64,000 bases of DNA from UBA668 sp963720695 (GTDB lineage: Bacteria; Actinomycetota; Acidimicrobiia; Acidimicrobiales; Ilumatobacteraceae). The DNA lies in NCBI GenBank assembly GCA_963720695.1, contig CAVRGG010000006.1, positions 124,001-188,000 on the forward strand, in the 5' to 3' direction. Every line of letters starts with the position of its first letter. Within the stretch, counting starts at the first letter, position 1. A program made the position numbers and the translations under genes. Positions 16,252 to 24,362 of this stretch are shown here, piece after piece. The notes beneath the pieces are model-generated. The model did not search any database. It had not been told where the DNA came from and saw only the letters and a program-made list of their open reading frames with translations.

Positions 16252-17115
16252 GTGAACGACCGACTCATCCCCGACGACGAGGCCAACGGCCTCATCGACG
16301 GCACCGCCGACACGTCGGCACTCCCCGCTGATCTGCGTGGCGTGGCCGATCTGCTGTCGGCGGCCCACCAACCGCCGACCGACGGCGAGTTGGCGGGGAT
16401 GTCGGCCATGGTGCAGCAGTTCACCGCTGCTGCCGTCGCACCCGTCACGGCCCCCGCCGCCGTCGAACCCAGGAGCAACAGAATGTTCAGCACCCGCATG
16501 ACCCGTCGGGCGGCGACGATCGTCGTCGCCACCGTTCTCACCGCCGGCACGGCCGCTGCTGCCGCAGGCGGGGTCATCCCGACCCCGTTCTCGGGCGCCG
16601 CGACCGATGGCGGACAGACGCTCGTCACCGACACGGTCGGTTCCGAGACCACGTTGGGCTCGGACACCACCATGGGGTCGGACACCACGATGGGCTCCGA
16701 CACGACCGTGGGCACCGCGACGACCGACGACACCGAGACCACCGACGGGACCGAGACGACCGACGGCACCGAGACGACCGACGGCACCGAGGACGCCACG
16801 ACGGTCACGCTTTATCCGGGCCGCGACTACGGCCACTGCACGGCGTGGACGCACGGCACGGCGAAGAACATCAACAACCCGGGCTTCGCCAGCCTGAAGG
16901 ACTCCGCCGACGCGATGTCGCTCTCGGTCGACGACTACTGCCTGCTGGTGATCGCCGACAAGAAGGGCCTCGACGCCCCCGACGTGAGCACCACGACCAC
17001 CATGGCGGGCGCCACCGAGACCACGGCGACCGCAACGGGCAACGGCAACGGCAACGGGAACGGCAACGGGAACGGCAAGGGCAACGGGAACGGCAAGGGG
17101 AACGGCAAGCCCTGA
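16252..17115 (+). CDS. putative membrane-anchored partner (anti-sigma-like) with low-complexity extracellular region
   Basis: 287 residues, five bases downstream of the ECF sigma gene. Residues 1-75 are acidic and cytoplasmic-like. One hydrophobic segment near 85-107 (ATIVVATVLTAGTAAAAAGG) spans the membrane. Outside are Thr/Asp/Ser-rich repeats built from SDTTMG and TETTDG units, a compact segment with two Cys (GHCTAWTHG and DDYCLLVIADKKG), and a C-terminal Asn-Gly/Lys-Gly tail. Position and topology suggest it controls the sigma factor, but no recognised zinc anti-sigma motif (H-x3-C-x2-C) is present, so the role is inferred. The start is GTG 16252. Confidence 0.65.
   Translation: MNDRLIPDDEANGLIDGTADTSALPADLRGVADLLSAAHQPPTDGELAGMSAMVQQFTAAAVAPVTAPAAVEPRSNRMFSTRMTRRAATIVVATVLTAGTAAAAAGGVIPTPFSGAATDGGQTLVTDTVGSETTLGSDTTMGSDTTMGSDTTVGTATTDDTETTDGTETTDGTETTDGTEDATTVTLYPGRDYGHCTAWTHGTAKNINNPGFASLKDSADAMSLSVDDYCLLVIADKKGLDAPDVSTTTTMAGATETTATATGNGNGNGNGNGNGKGNGNGKGNGKP
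16645..16797 (+). repeat. degenerate Thr-Asp-Gly coding repeats
   Basis: Inside the putative anti-sigma gene, near-identical units encode SDTTMG (roughly 16666-16704) and then TETTDG (roughly 16731-16794, units of about 18 bases such as ACCGAGACGACCGACGGC). They form a flexible Thr-rich extracellular stalk. Confidence 0.7.
17035..17110 (+). repeat. Asn-Gly / Lys-Gly coding tandem repeat
   Basis: About a dozen six-base units of the GGCAAC / GGGAAC / GGCAAG type encode an (NG)n(KG)n tail at the C-terminus of the putative anti-sigma protein. Such slippage-prone tracts often vary in length between strains. Confidence 0.8.
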
Positions 17116-17145
17116 TCTGTCGCCTCGGCGCACCTGAGCACACTC

Positions 17146-17177
17146 GACCCGGGCCACCAGCGTCGCTGGCCCGGGTC
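17146..17177. terminator. bidirectional hairpin terminator
   Basis: GACCCGGGCCA (17146-17156) pairs perfectly with TGGCCCGGGTC (17167-17177) across a 10-base loop. It sits between the convergent anti-sigma-like gene (stop 17115) and MtfA-like gene (stop 17197). There is no T-tract, as is usual for high-GC actinobacterial terminators. Confidence 0.7.
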
Positions 17178-17196
17178 GTGCGCGTTCGGGGCCCGG

Positions 17197-17955
17197 TCAG
17201 GCTGGTGGGCGCCGTCTCGCCGGATCCTGCCGGAAGTAGTCGCGCAGGACCCCGTACAGGGCGGGGTTCTCCTCACGCAGCGGCAGTGGCCGGGTGAAGA
17301 ACACCTCGGTAGCGACGGCGAAGAACTCTGCGGGGTTGGTGGTCGCGTACGAACGCAGCACCGACGGCTCGTCGAATGCTCGTAGCTTCTGCAGCGTGCG
17401 AGTGCACACGGCGACCCATTCCAGCAACGCGGCGCGGTCGCGCAGAGGCGGAGTGCCGTCGCTGATCCCGTCGAGCATGTCGAGCCGGTGGGCGAACTCG
17501 TGGAACAGCACGCTCTCACCCCGACCGGGGTTCCGGGCCTGAGCGGCGGCCGCATCCCACGACACGAGCACCGGGCCCTTGTGGTGCGCCTCACCGATCA
17601 CCGGATCGTCCCCGTCGAGCCACAGTCCGTTGCCGATGGGGCGAACCCCACGATTCACGATGGTCGACGGATGGACGATCACCGACGTGACGTCGAGGTA
17701 ACTGTCGAGGCCGTCGTCGAAGGCGAGCACGAGGAATGCCGCGTGGCCCGCGATGGCCACGCGCATGTCGTCGGTGACCTCGAAGCCGTTGGCCGCTTCC
17801 CAGCGCAGTTCGTGCACCAGGGGAGTGGTCAAGTCGAGCAGGTGGTCCTGTTCGTCGATCGACAGCTGTGACCACGGGGCGAGCCAGTGGCGCAGCAGCG
17901 TCACGATCGTCTCGGGGCCCGGCTCGGGCGGGCGGTGTCGACGGAGGAACGCCAC
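17197..17955 (-). CDS. zinc-dependent peptidase, MtfA family (M90)
   Basis: A 252-residue MtfA-like protein. The metal-binding HEFAH motif (H152-E153-F154-A155-H156) is followed by RLDMLDG, and a downstream Glu region (YATTNPAEFFAVATEVFF) fits the third ligand of this family. Other hallmarks are the N-terminal LLDLTTPLVHELRWEAANGFEVTDDMR and VLVSWDAA segments. E. coli MtfA binds the Mlc repressor and has aminopeptidase activity; whether that holds here is unknown. GTG 17955 is the start, with TAGCCT a few bases upstream. FtsH lies just upstream on the same strand (9-base gap), so the two proteases are likely co-transcribed. Confidence 0.85.
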   Translation of the reverse strand: MAFLRRHRPPEPGPETIVTLLRHWLAPWSQLSIDEQDHLLDLTTPLVHELRWEAANGFEVTDDMRVAIAGHAAFLVLAFDDGLDSYLDVTSVIVHPSTIVNRGVRPIGNGLWLDGDDPVIGEAHHKGPVLVSWDAAAAQARNPGRGESVLFHEFAHRLDMLDGISDGTPPLRDRAALLEWVAVCTRTLQKLRAFDEPSVLRSYATTNPAEFFAVATEVFFTRPLPLREENPALYGVLRDYFRQDPARRRPPA

Positions 17956-17964
17956 ACGTGGAGG

Positions 17965-19704
17965 CTAGGGGGCGATGGCTCCCGCGACGATCGCGTGCAC
18001 GTCGTCGCCGCTGAGCTCGTCGTGCTCGCAGAGCGCGTCGGCCAAGGCGAGCAACGCACGGCGATGCTCGAGCACCGCGCAGGCGGCGCGGTCGGCCGCC
18101 CGGTTCATGACCTCGTCGGCGCGGGCTCGGGCCTGCTCGTCGTGGAAGACCTTGGCGACGAGGTTGCCGGCCCCCGCGAGCTGCGCGGCTTCGAGGCTGA
18201 GGAGGCTGCCGCCGGCGCCGAGCATGCCGACCAACTGGGCGGCGATGGCGGTGGCGACGGCGAGGTCGCTGGCGATGCCGCTCGACGCCTCGCCGAACTC
18301 CTGGATCTCGGCCGCGCGTCCGGCGAGCGCGACGGCGATGAGGTCGGTGGCCTCGGTCGGCGTCTTCAGATACCGCTCCTCGACCTCGCCGTGGGCGACC
18401 AGGCCGAGCGACCCCGAGCGACGCAGGATCGATGCCAGCTTCACGTCACGGCCGGTGAGGGCGGCCACGAGTGCGTGGCCGGACTCGTGGATGGCGACGC
18501 GCCGGCGCTCGTCGGGGTGGTAGCCCACGTCGTGCGACGAGCCGATCTCGGTGACCAACTGGGCGGCGAGGACGTCGTGGTAGTTCATGGCCTGGCGCCC
18601 GTCGCGCAGGGCGACGACGAGCGCTTCGTCGAGCAGCTTCTCGATACGAACCGGCGTGTACCCGGCGGTGAGGTCGGCGACGTAGGCCGCGCCGAGCGTG
18701 TGGTCGTGGCGCTTCTTGCCGAGGTAGTACTCGGCGATCTCCAGGCGATCGGCGCGCGGTGGGAGATCGAAGTGGATCGTCCGGTCGAAGCGCCCCGGAC
18801 GCATCAGCGCCGGATCGAGGTCGGCCGCCCGGTTGGTCGCCGCGATGATCAGCACGTTGGCCGTCTGCAGCTTGGCCCGCGGGATGGTGTACTGCGCGGG
18901 GAGCAGCCGGTTGAGATGGTCGACGATCGATCCCTTGAACTTCTGCCAGCCGGTGGGCAGCTCGAAGCTCTGCATCTGCACCAGTAGCTCGTTGACGATG
19001 CCTGCCCCGCCCTCGCGGCTGCCCGTGACGCCCATGCCGGAGCGGGCGCCGCCGATGGCGTCGAACTCCTCGATGAACCCGATGGCGCCGCCCTCGGCGC
19101 GGGCGGCCTTGCGCAGCGCCTTGAAGTAGGTCCGGACCTTGCGGTTCGTCTGACCGTAGAACATGGACTGGAACTCGCTCGCGGACACGAACAGGAACGG
19201 CACACCCGCCTCGGCGGCGAGTGCTTTGGCGAGGTACGTCTTGCCGGTGCCGGGTGGGCCTTCGAACAGCAGGCCGCGGCGAGCGCTGCCGCCCATCTCA
19301 CTGAGGAAGGTCTCGTGGTTGAGGAAGATGTTGAGGGTGTCGATGGCCTCACGCTTGGTCGTGCTCGCACCGACGACGTCGTCGAGGCGCACCTTCGAGT
19401 CCTCCGGACGGAGGACGGTGTGGGGAGAACGGCCGGCACCGACGTAGGGAATGAGCATCATCAGGACCATGACCATCATCAGCACCACGAGCAGGCTCAG
19501 TTCGGGGCTGTCGCGGATGATGGCCGGCAGGCCGAAGCTGACGGGGTTGCCGCTGAGGTCACGCCACCAGAACCAGATGAGCGGGATCCCGAGGACCACG
19601 ACCAGCTTCCACAACCGCCGCCGCCGCTGCTGTTCGCGGTTGGAGCTGGCATCCACGTGCTGGCCCCGCACCACGTGGCCGTGCTGCAATTGTGCGATGT
19701 CCAT
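17965..19704 (-). CDS. ftsH: FtsH-type membrane AAA+ zinc metalloprotease
   Basis: 579 residues. Two hydrophobic segments (about 31-48 and 68-88) precede the AAA+ module with Walker A GPPGTGKT, sensor region ATNRAADLDPAL and arginine finger RPGRFDR. The protease motif is HESGH at 406-410, with a later Asp in SSGIASDLAVAT as the likely third zinc ligand. It would degrade membrane and soluble regulatory proteins. Oddities: the Walker B reads FIEEFDAIG where FIDEIDAVG is usual (Asp to Glu), there is an insertion around LPTGWQKFKGSIVDHLNRLL, and the region between the membrane helices is very short. ATG 19704 has AAGGGGA upstream and a strong promoter at 19735-19764. Confidence 0.88.
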   Translation of the reverse strand: MDIAQLQHGHVVRGQHVDASSNREQQRRRRLWKLVVVLGIPLIWFWWRDLSGNPVSFGLPAIIRDSPELSLLVVLMMVMVLMMLIPYVGAGRSPHTVLRPEDSKVRLDDVVGASTTKREAIDTLNIFLNHETFLSEMGGSARRGLLFEGPPGTGKTYLAKALAAEAGVPFLFVSASEFQSMFYGQTNRKVRTYFKALRKAARAEGGAIGFIEEFDAIGGARSGMGVTGSREGGAGIVNELLVQMQSFELPTGWQKFKGSIVDHLNRLLPAQYTIPRAKLQTANVLIIAATNRAADLDPALMRPGRFDRTIHFDLPPRADRLEIAEYYLGKKRHDHTLGAAYVADLTAGYTPVRIEKLLDEALVVALRDGRQAMNYHDVLAAQLVTEIGSSHDVGYHPDERRRVAIHESGHALVAALTGRDVKLASILRRSGSLGLVAHGEVEERYLKTPTEATDLIAVALAGRAAEIQEFGEASSGIASDLAVATAIAAQLVGMLGAGGSLLSLEAAQLAGAGNLVAKVFHDEQARARADEVMNRAADRAACAVLEHRRALLALADALCEHDELSGDDVHAIVAGAIAP

Positions 19705-19734
19705 GGGATCCCCTTCGAGAACGGCGTTCGTCGC

Positions 19735-19764
19735 AGACTAGCCCCTTCTCACGCAGAGTGTCAA
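19735..19764 (-). promoter_or_regulatory. consensus housekeeping promoter for ftsH
   Basis: On the minus strand TTGACA (19764-19759) and TAGTCT (19740-19735) are separated by 18 bases, a near-ideal sigma-70/SigA promoter. Initiation near 19728 gives a leader of about 24 bases that includes the AAGGGGA ribosome site of ftsH. Confidence 0.75.
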
Positions 19765-19824
19765 CGGATCACTCTTCGTGGTCGAGGGTTCGCGGGTGGC
19801 GGGACCCGTTGACGGTCTCTTGAT

Positions 19825-19848
19825 GGGACTTTCTCCGTCGAAAGTCCC
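19825..19848. promoter_or_regulatory. perfect inverted repeat upstream of the 264-aa membrane protein gene
   Basis: GGGACTTTC (19825-19833) and GAAAGTCCC (19840-19848) form a perfect 9-bp palindrome with a six-base centre, TCCGTC. It lies about 100 bases upstream of ATG 19951 and downstream of a TTGACG hexamer at 19809-19814. It could be an operator or a hairpin; no T-run follows. Confidence 0.45.
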
Positions 19849-19950
19849 CTTGTGAAGCGGGACCTACTGCTCTGGTGGCTCCGACTCCCTCCGACGCACC
19901 ATGACAGTGCGATCGATCCCGATGAGAGATCGCAGGGAGGGTTTCCAGAA

Positions 19951-20745
19951 ATGAAGCGTCGCACACTCGACATCGCCTTCAGCATCGGCGGGGTCATCTT
20001 CAGCCTGCTACTGCTGGTCGTAGGCCTGATTCTCACCAACCAGAAGAACTTCGCCACCACCTACGTGCACGATCAGCTCCAAGAGCAGCAGATCTCCTTC
20101 AAGCCGGCCGAAGCGCTGGTCAGCGAGGAAGACTTCCAGGCAACACTGCTCAAGTCGCTCGGCACCCAGGACGCGGTGGACGCGTTCATCGCCACCTACA
20201 ACGTCACGTCCGAGGCCAACTCGCCGTGCCTGAACAAGTACGCCGGGCAGATGATGCTGACCGGTAAGCAGGCCGAGTGCTACGCCAACGACTTCATCCG
20301 GCTGCACTCGCTCGAGTCGAGCATCGTCACCGGCACCGGGCTGAAGCTGCCTGACGGCACCGCCGTCGACGGCGTGAGCTACACCTACTCGACCATCAGT
20401 GGCCCGATCACCGCCGCCAAGCAGGCTGTGACCGACGCCAAGGATGCCGGCGCCTCCGACGAGGAGATCGCCACCCTGCAGGCTCAGGCCGACAAGCTGC
20501 AGAGCCTCCGGGTCGACACCCTGCTGCGAGCCCAGTTCCTTCGTGGCTCGCTGCTCACCACCTACGGGTTCAGCGTGTTCGGCGAGCGTGCCGGCCAGGC
20601 TGCCTGGGTCTGCTACCTCGCCGCCCTGGTGCTCTTCGTCCTCTCGATCGCCGGCTTCGTCCACGCTTTCGCTTCGAAGAAGGCCGACGACGTGCTGCTG
20701 GTGGTGGATCACCACGCCGAGCCCAAGGTTCCGGCTGGGGTCTGA
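19951..20745 (+). CDS. membrane protein with a large extracytoplasmic domain, unknown function
   Basis: 264 residues. An N-terminal hydrophobic helix (about 8-30, IAFSIGGVIFSLLLLVVGLILTN without its flanks) and a C-terminal one (about 212-240) flank an extracytoplasmic region. That region has two Cys (SPCLNKYAG and QAECYANDF) and a helical, coiled-coil-like stretch (VTDAKDAGASDEEIATLQAQADKLQSL in two parts). The family is not recognised. ATG 19951 is chosen because GGGAGG lies at 19935-19940 upstream; the frame is open further back without protein-like sequence. It is divergent from ftsH and followed by two hairpins. A role in the cell envelope is a guess only. Confidence 0.7.
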   Translation: MKRRTLDIAFSIGGVIFSLLLLVVGLILTNQKNFATTYVHDQLQEQQISFKPAEALVSEEDFQATLLKSLGTQDAVDAFIATYNVTSEANSPCLNKYAGQMMLTGKQAECYANDFIRLHSLESSIVTGTGLKLPDGTAVDGVSYTYSTISGPITAAKQAVTDAKDAGASDEEIATLQAQADKLQSLRVDTLLRAQFLRGSLLTTYGFSVFGERAGQAAWVCYLAALVLFVLSIAGFVHAFASKKADDVLLVVDHHAEPKVPAGV

Positions 20746-20762
20746 CCTGACCTGATCACCTC

Positions 20763-20779
20763 GTGATCCTTCGGATCAC
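20763..20779. terminator. short hairpin after the membrane protein gene
   Basis: GTGATCC (20763-20769) and GGATCAC (20773-20779) form a 7-bp stem with a three-base loop, 18 bases after the stop at 20745. It is the first of two stacked hairpins. Confidence 0.5.
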
Positions 20780-20799
20780 AGCGACGCTCCAACGAGGAA

Positions 20800-20823
20800 G
20801 TGCCCCCGCTTCGGCGGGGGCAC
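20800..20823. terminator. strong bidirectional hairpin terminator
   Basis: GTGCCCCCGC (20800-20809) pairs perfectly with GCGGGGGCAC (20814-20823) around a TTCG tetraloop. It separates the convergent membrane protein gene and the ArfB-like gene. A GTCCGC hexamer repeated about four times (20828-20850) follows, up to the ArfB stop. Confidence 0.8.
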
Positions 20824-20848
20824 TGTCGCGTCCGCGTCCGCGTCCGCG

Positions 20849-21289
20849 TCAGTCGTCGGATCGAGGGCGCTGACGTTCTCGTTTGCGTTCGCTCGCTCGA
20901 CGCTTGTCCGCCAGCCGTTCCTCCCGGGCGCCCCGGCTGGGCTTGGTGCGTGCACGCGGCGGGGCAGGCGGCGTCGCGGCGGCGTCGAGTCGATCCATCG
21001 CCGCCTGCCAGGCGAGTTGACGGTTCCGCCACTGCGACCGTGACTTGGCCGAGCTGGCCACGAGCGTGGGGCCCACGGCGAGCGCCACCCGCTCCCGGAC
21101 GACGTCGGGGAGGCCGGTGTCGGCGACGACGATCGTCACCGTCACCGCGGTGTCGGACGTGTTCGCATGTTGCCCGCCAGGCCCACCACTGCGGGTCGCG
21201 AGCCAGCTGACCGAGTCCGCCGCGACGCGCCGTCCGCGAGCGGTCACGAACCAGCCGTCGACCGGCTCCATCGAGAGGTCGGGCGCCAC
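20849..21289 (-). CDS. arfB: peptidyl-tRNA hydrolase ArfB-like (RF-1 domain) protein
   Basis: 146 residues with a class I release-factor domain. The catalytic GGQ motif is in SGGPGGQHANTSDTAV, and a strongly basic Arg/Lys-rich C-terminal tail follows (ERLADKRRASERKRERQR). This is the layout of ArfB/YaeJ, which rescues stalled ribosomes by inserting the tail into the empty mRNA channel and hydrolysing peptidyl-tRNA. The start is uncertain: GTG 21289 follows the clpS stop by five bases and is preferred, while ATG 21271 is in the same frame. It is probably translationally coupled to clpS. Confidence 0.82.
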   Translation of the reverse strand: MAPDLSMEPVDGWFVTARGRRVAADSVSWLATRSGGPGGQHANTSDTAVTVTIVVADTGLPDVVRERVALAVGPTLVASSAKSRSQWRNRQLAWQAAMDRLDAAATPPAPPRARTKPSRGAREERLADKRRASERKRERQRPRSDD

Positions 21290-21294
21290 GAGCG

Positions 21295-21591
21295 TCAGTC
21301 GTCCTGCTGCATCGTCGCCCACAGCCCGTGCTCGTGGAGGTGGTACACGTCGATCTCGGCCTTCTCCCGGGTTCCGTTGCTCACCACCGCCCGACCCTTG
21401 TGATGGACGTCGAGCATGAGGGCCGTGGCCTTCTCCAGGCTGTAGCCGAACACCTTCTGGAGCACCATGGTGACGTAGCTCATGAGGTTGATCGGGTCGT
21501 TCCACACGAGGACGATCCACGGGCGGTCGAGCGCGGTGGACTGGTCGGTGTCCGGTTCTTCGAGCTGGACGGGTGCCGTGACCGGGGCCAT
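21295..21591 (-). CDS. clpS: ATP-dependent Clp protease adaptor ClpS
   Basis: 98 residues. The conserved core WIVLVWNDPINLMSYVTMVL and the downstream HKGRAVV segment match ClpS, which delivers N-degron substrates to ClpAP/ClpCP. The hydrophobic pocket residues and the Asn-Asp-Pro of the family are present, and the C-terminal EIDVYHLHEHGLWATM is typical of actinobacterial members. ATG 21591 is the first in-frame Met of the conserved length. It is upstream of arfB and divergent from ctaB. Confidence 0.92.
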   Translation of the reverse strand: MAPVTAPVQLEEPDTDQSTALDRPWIVLVWNDPINLMSYVTMVLQKVFGYSLEKATALMLDVHHKGRAVVSNGTREKAEIDVYHLHEHGLWATMQQDD

Positions 21592-21660
21592 GCCACATTC
21601 TGCCCCCTCGATCGTGTTCAGGTGGTTCCGCCGACGAGCGACCCCTACGATGGTGCCGCT

Positions 21661-22608
21661 ATGGCAGTCGGCGCTCGCCCCCTCGTGCCCTCGCGGCTCG
21701 CTCCGGGAGGTGTGTCACACGGGTCTCGTCGAACCCCCACTTCTCGTGTCGGTGGCTTCATCGCGCTGACGAAGCCTCGGATCATCGAGCTGCTCCTCAT
21801 CACCACCGTCCCCACGATGGTGCTGGCCGAGCAGGGTTGGCCGCGCACCACACTGGTCCTCATCACGCTGCTGGGCGGGACCCTCGCTGCGGGAGGCGCC
21901 AACGCGATCAACATGGTGGTCGACCGCGACATCGACAAACTCATGCCGCGCACGCAGGGCCGACCGCTGGTCACCGGGCTGGTCGGACCGCGTGAGGCGC
22001 TCGTGTTCGCGATCGCGCTCGAGGTGGTCGCCTTCGGCGTGCTCTGGCGCTGGGCCAATCTGCTGGCGGCGATCCTGGCGCTCTCGGCCACGCTGTTCTA
22101 CGTCTTCATCTACACCCTCTGGTTGAAGCGCACGAGCACGCAGAACATCGTGATCGGCGGTGCGGCCGGTGCCGTGCCGGTGCTGGTCGGGTGGTCGGCG
22201 GTCCAGAACAACGTCACCTGGACGCCGGTGGTGCTGTTCGTCGTGATGTTCCTGTGGACGCCCCCTCACTTCTGGGCGCTCGCCATCCGCTACGCCGACG
22301 ACTACCGCGCTGCCAACGTGCCGATGCTGCCGGCCGTGGCCTCGCTCAAGGTCACCGTCCGCAAGATGGTGATGTACACCGCGCTGATGGTCGCCAGCAC
22401 GCTGGTGCTCTGGCCGGTCGCCGAACTCGGGTGGCTGTACGGCGTCAGCGCCGTGCTGCTCGGCGCGTTGTTCTTGTGGGGCACGATCGACCTCGGGAGG
22501 AATCCCACGCCGCAACGGTCGATGCGCGTCTTCGGGTACTCGATCACGTACGTCACGCTGCTCTTCGCCGCGATGACGATCGACGTGTTCATCCGCCACG
22601 GGGCATGA
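21661..22608 (+). CDS. ctaB: protoheme IX farnesyltransferase (heme O synthase)
   Basis: A 315-residue UbiA-family prenyltransferase with about nine membrane helices. The first polyprenyl-diphosphate-binding motif is NAINMVVDRDIDKLMPRT and the second is the YADDYRAANVPMLP region. LTKPRIIELLLITTVPTM is the classical N-terminal signature. It farnesylates heme b to heme O, the precursor of heme A for the caa3 oxidase encoded immediately downstream. ATG 21661 has TACGAT at 21646-21651 nine bases upstream and no Shine-Dalgarno site, so a leaderless or near-leaderless transcript is likely. The oxidase-paralogue operon begins 116 bases after its stop. Confidence 0.94.
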   Translation: MAVGARPLVPSRLAPGGVSHGSRRTPTSRVGGFIALTKPRIIELLLITTVPTMVLAEQGWPRTTLVLITLLGGTLAAGGANAINMVVDRDIDKLMPRTQGRPLVTGLVGPREALVFAIALEVVAFGVLWRWANLLAAILALSATLFYVFIYTLWLKRTSTQNIVIGGAAGAVPVLVGWSAVQNNVTWTPVVLFVVMFLWTPPHFWALAIRYADDYRAANVPMLPAVASLKVTVRKMVMYTALMVASTLVLWPVAELGWLYGVSAVLLGALFLWGTIDLGRNPTPQRSMRVFGYSITYVTLLFAAMTIDVFIRHGA

Positions 22609-22724
22609 GGATTTCCTGCGGACGTGGGCCCTGTGGGTAATGTCGCACCTGTAATCACCTCAACCGACCTGTCATGTGAGGGCCCTGCTCAACGCGCGCC
22701 CGAGACGAAACGAGTTCGTTGCCT

Positions 22725-24362
22725 ATGACCACCATCGATACCCACGCAACCAGCGCTGCTCCGGCGAGCGCGGGGTTGGCGTGCGTCGCCGAATGGGTCA
22801 CCACGACCGACCACAAGAAGATCGGACGCCTCTACCTCGGGTCAGCGGCCGTGGCGCTCCTGGGCTCCGTCGTCGTGGCTGCGCTGCTCGCCTTCGAGCG
22901 CGTCGACGCGAACGCGTCCATGCTGAAGATCGACTCGCTCACGCAGTTGTTCTCGATCTACCGGTTCGGTCTCACCTATGTCGTGATGCTGCCGCTCATG
23001 GTCGGCGTCGCGCTGGCCATCGTGCCGCTGCAACTCGGTGCACGGTCGTTGGCGTTTCCGCGGCTCGCTGTCGCAGGCTTCTGGACCTGGTTGATCGGTG
23101 CGGCGATGTCGATCGTGGCCATCAGTGCCAACGGTGGCCCCAACGGTGGGAACGCCCGCTTCGTCGATCTGTTCACGCTCTCGGCTGCCCTCGCGATGGT
23201 CGGGCTCCTCGCCAGCGCCGTGTCCTTGCTCACCTCCATCCTCACCACACGGGCACCGGGTCTGAACATGCGCCGCGTGCCGACCTTCACCTGGTCCGTG
23301 CTGGCGATGTGCCTCGCGCTGGTCATCGCGCTGCCGGTCGTCATCGGCAACCTGCTCATCGTGTTCGTCGCCCACAAGTACCCATCGCTCAGCGTGCTCA
23401 GCGGCAACCGGGCCATCTCACAGTTCGGCGCGTTCGGGTTCACGCAGCCCACCACGATCATCTTTGCGATTCCGGTCTTCGGATTCCTCGCCGAGACGGT
23501 CGCCACGGCGTCGGGCGCCCGACTCAAGCCGCGCGGTCCCGTGCTCGCGGCGATCGCACTGGTCGGTACGGCGATGTTCGCTGCCGCCGTGCAGGCGCCG
23601 GTCATCATCCGGTCACCGTTCCGCGACCTGTCGGGCGGCGACAAGGTCTCCGACCTCGTCCCGTACGCCTTGATCCACCTGCTGCCGCTGCTCGGCGCGT
23701 TCCTGGCCGTCGCACTCACGGTGGCGATCCTGCGCAAGAAGGCGCGCCTGTCGGCACCGCTCGTGTTCGGCGTCCTGGCGGCGTTGCTGGCACTGCTCGG
23801 CGTGGCGGCGAGTGCCTTGTTCCACATCGGCGACGCAGGCTTGGCCGACACGGTCTTCGAGGAAGGCACGTGGTTGGCGCTGGTCTACGCCGCGGTGCTC
23901 GCGGGTATGGGCGCTGTCGTCTACTGGGGCCCGAAGTGGTGGGGTCGCACCATGTCGAAGGCCGCGCTGCCGCTGGCCCTGCTGGGGTTCCTCGGTGGCC
24001 TCCTGGCGAGCGTGCCGATGATGATCGCGGGCTTCGCCGACCAGCCCGGTGCCGTGTTCCCGGCGGTCGAACCCGGGATCGACGGTGTCGCCCAGTTCCA
24101 CTACTCGGGCCCGTCCGGCCTCTGGAACGCCCTGTCCGGCGCCGGTCACGTGCTCGTGCTGTTGTCGGTCCTCGCCTTCGTGGGTCTCGCCGTGCGCGGG
24201 TTCCTGAAGGGCGAACACGCCGGTGACGACCCCTGGAACGGTCAGACCCTCGAATGGGCCACCACCTCGCCGGCACCCGAAGCGAACTTCGCCGACATCC
24301 ACATCGTGCAGTCGGCCGAGCCACTGCTCGACCTCAAGCCCTCGACCCGGAGTGACGCCTGA
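22725..24362 (+). CDS. cytochrome c oxidase subunit I-like paralogue lacking all heme and copper ligands
   Basis: A 545-residue polytopic protein clearly related to CtaD (shared TDHKKIG, PLQLGARSLAFPRL, AVAGFWTWLIG, TRAPGLNMRRVPTFTW, YWGPKWWG and a C-terminal WNGQTLEWATTSP). None of the metal ligands is present. The first heme a His position reads FSIYRF (Tyr79). The CuB/Tyr motif GHPEVY is replaced by TQPTTI (Gln241). The HH pair is missing around residues 288-296 (AVQAPVII). HFH is replaced by G381-T382-W383. It therefore cannot act as an oxidase and may be a structural or assembly partner. The next gene overlaps its stop (TGATG). The start ATG 22725 is preferred over TTG 22719. Confidence 0.85.
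   Translation: MTTIDTHATSAAPASAGLACVAEWVTTTDHKKIGRLYLGSAAVALLGSVVVAALLAFERVDANASMLKIDSLTQLFSIYRFGLTYVVMLPLMVGVALAIVPLQLGARSLAFPRLAVAGFWTWLIGAAMSIVAISANGGPNGGNARFVDLFTLSAALAMVGLLASAVSLLTSILTTRAPGLNMRRVPTFTWSVLAMCLALVIALPVVIGNLLIVFVAHKYPSLSVLSGNRAISQFGAFGFTQPTTIIFAIPVFGFLAETVATASGARLKPRGPVLAAIALVGTAMFAAAVQAPVIIRSPFRDLSGGDKVSDLVPYALIHLLPLLGAFLAVALTVAILRKKARLSAPLVFGVLAALLALLGVAASALFHIGDAGLADTVFEEGTWLALVYAAVLAGMGAVVYWGPKWWGRTMSKAALPLALLGFLGGLLASVPMMIAGFADQPGAVFPAVEPGIDGVAQFHYSGPSGLWNALSGAGHVLVLLSVLAFVGLAVRGFLKGEHAGDDPWNGQTLEWATTSPAPEANFADIHIVQSAEPLLDLKPSTRSDA

Noticed and set aside
17035..17110. Possible regulatory satellite
   Set aside because: It is in frame within a gene and simply codes for an Asn-Gly/Lys-Gly tail.
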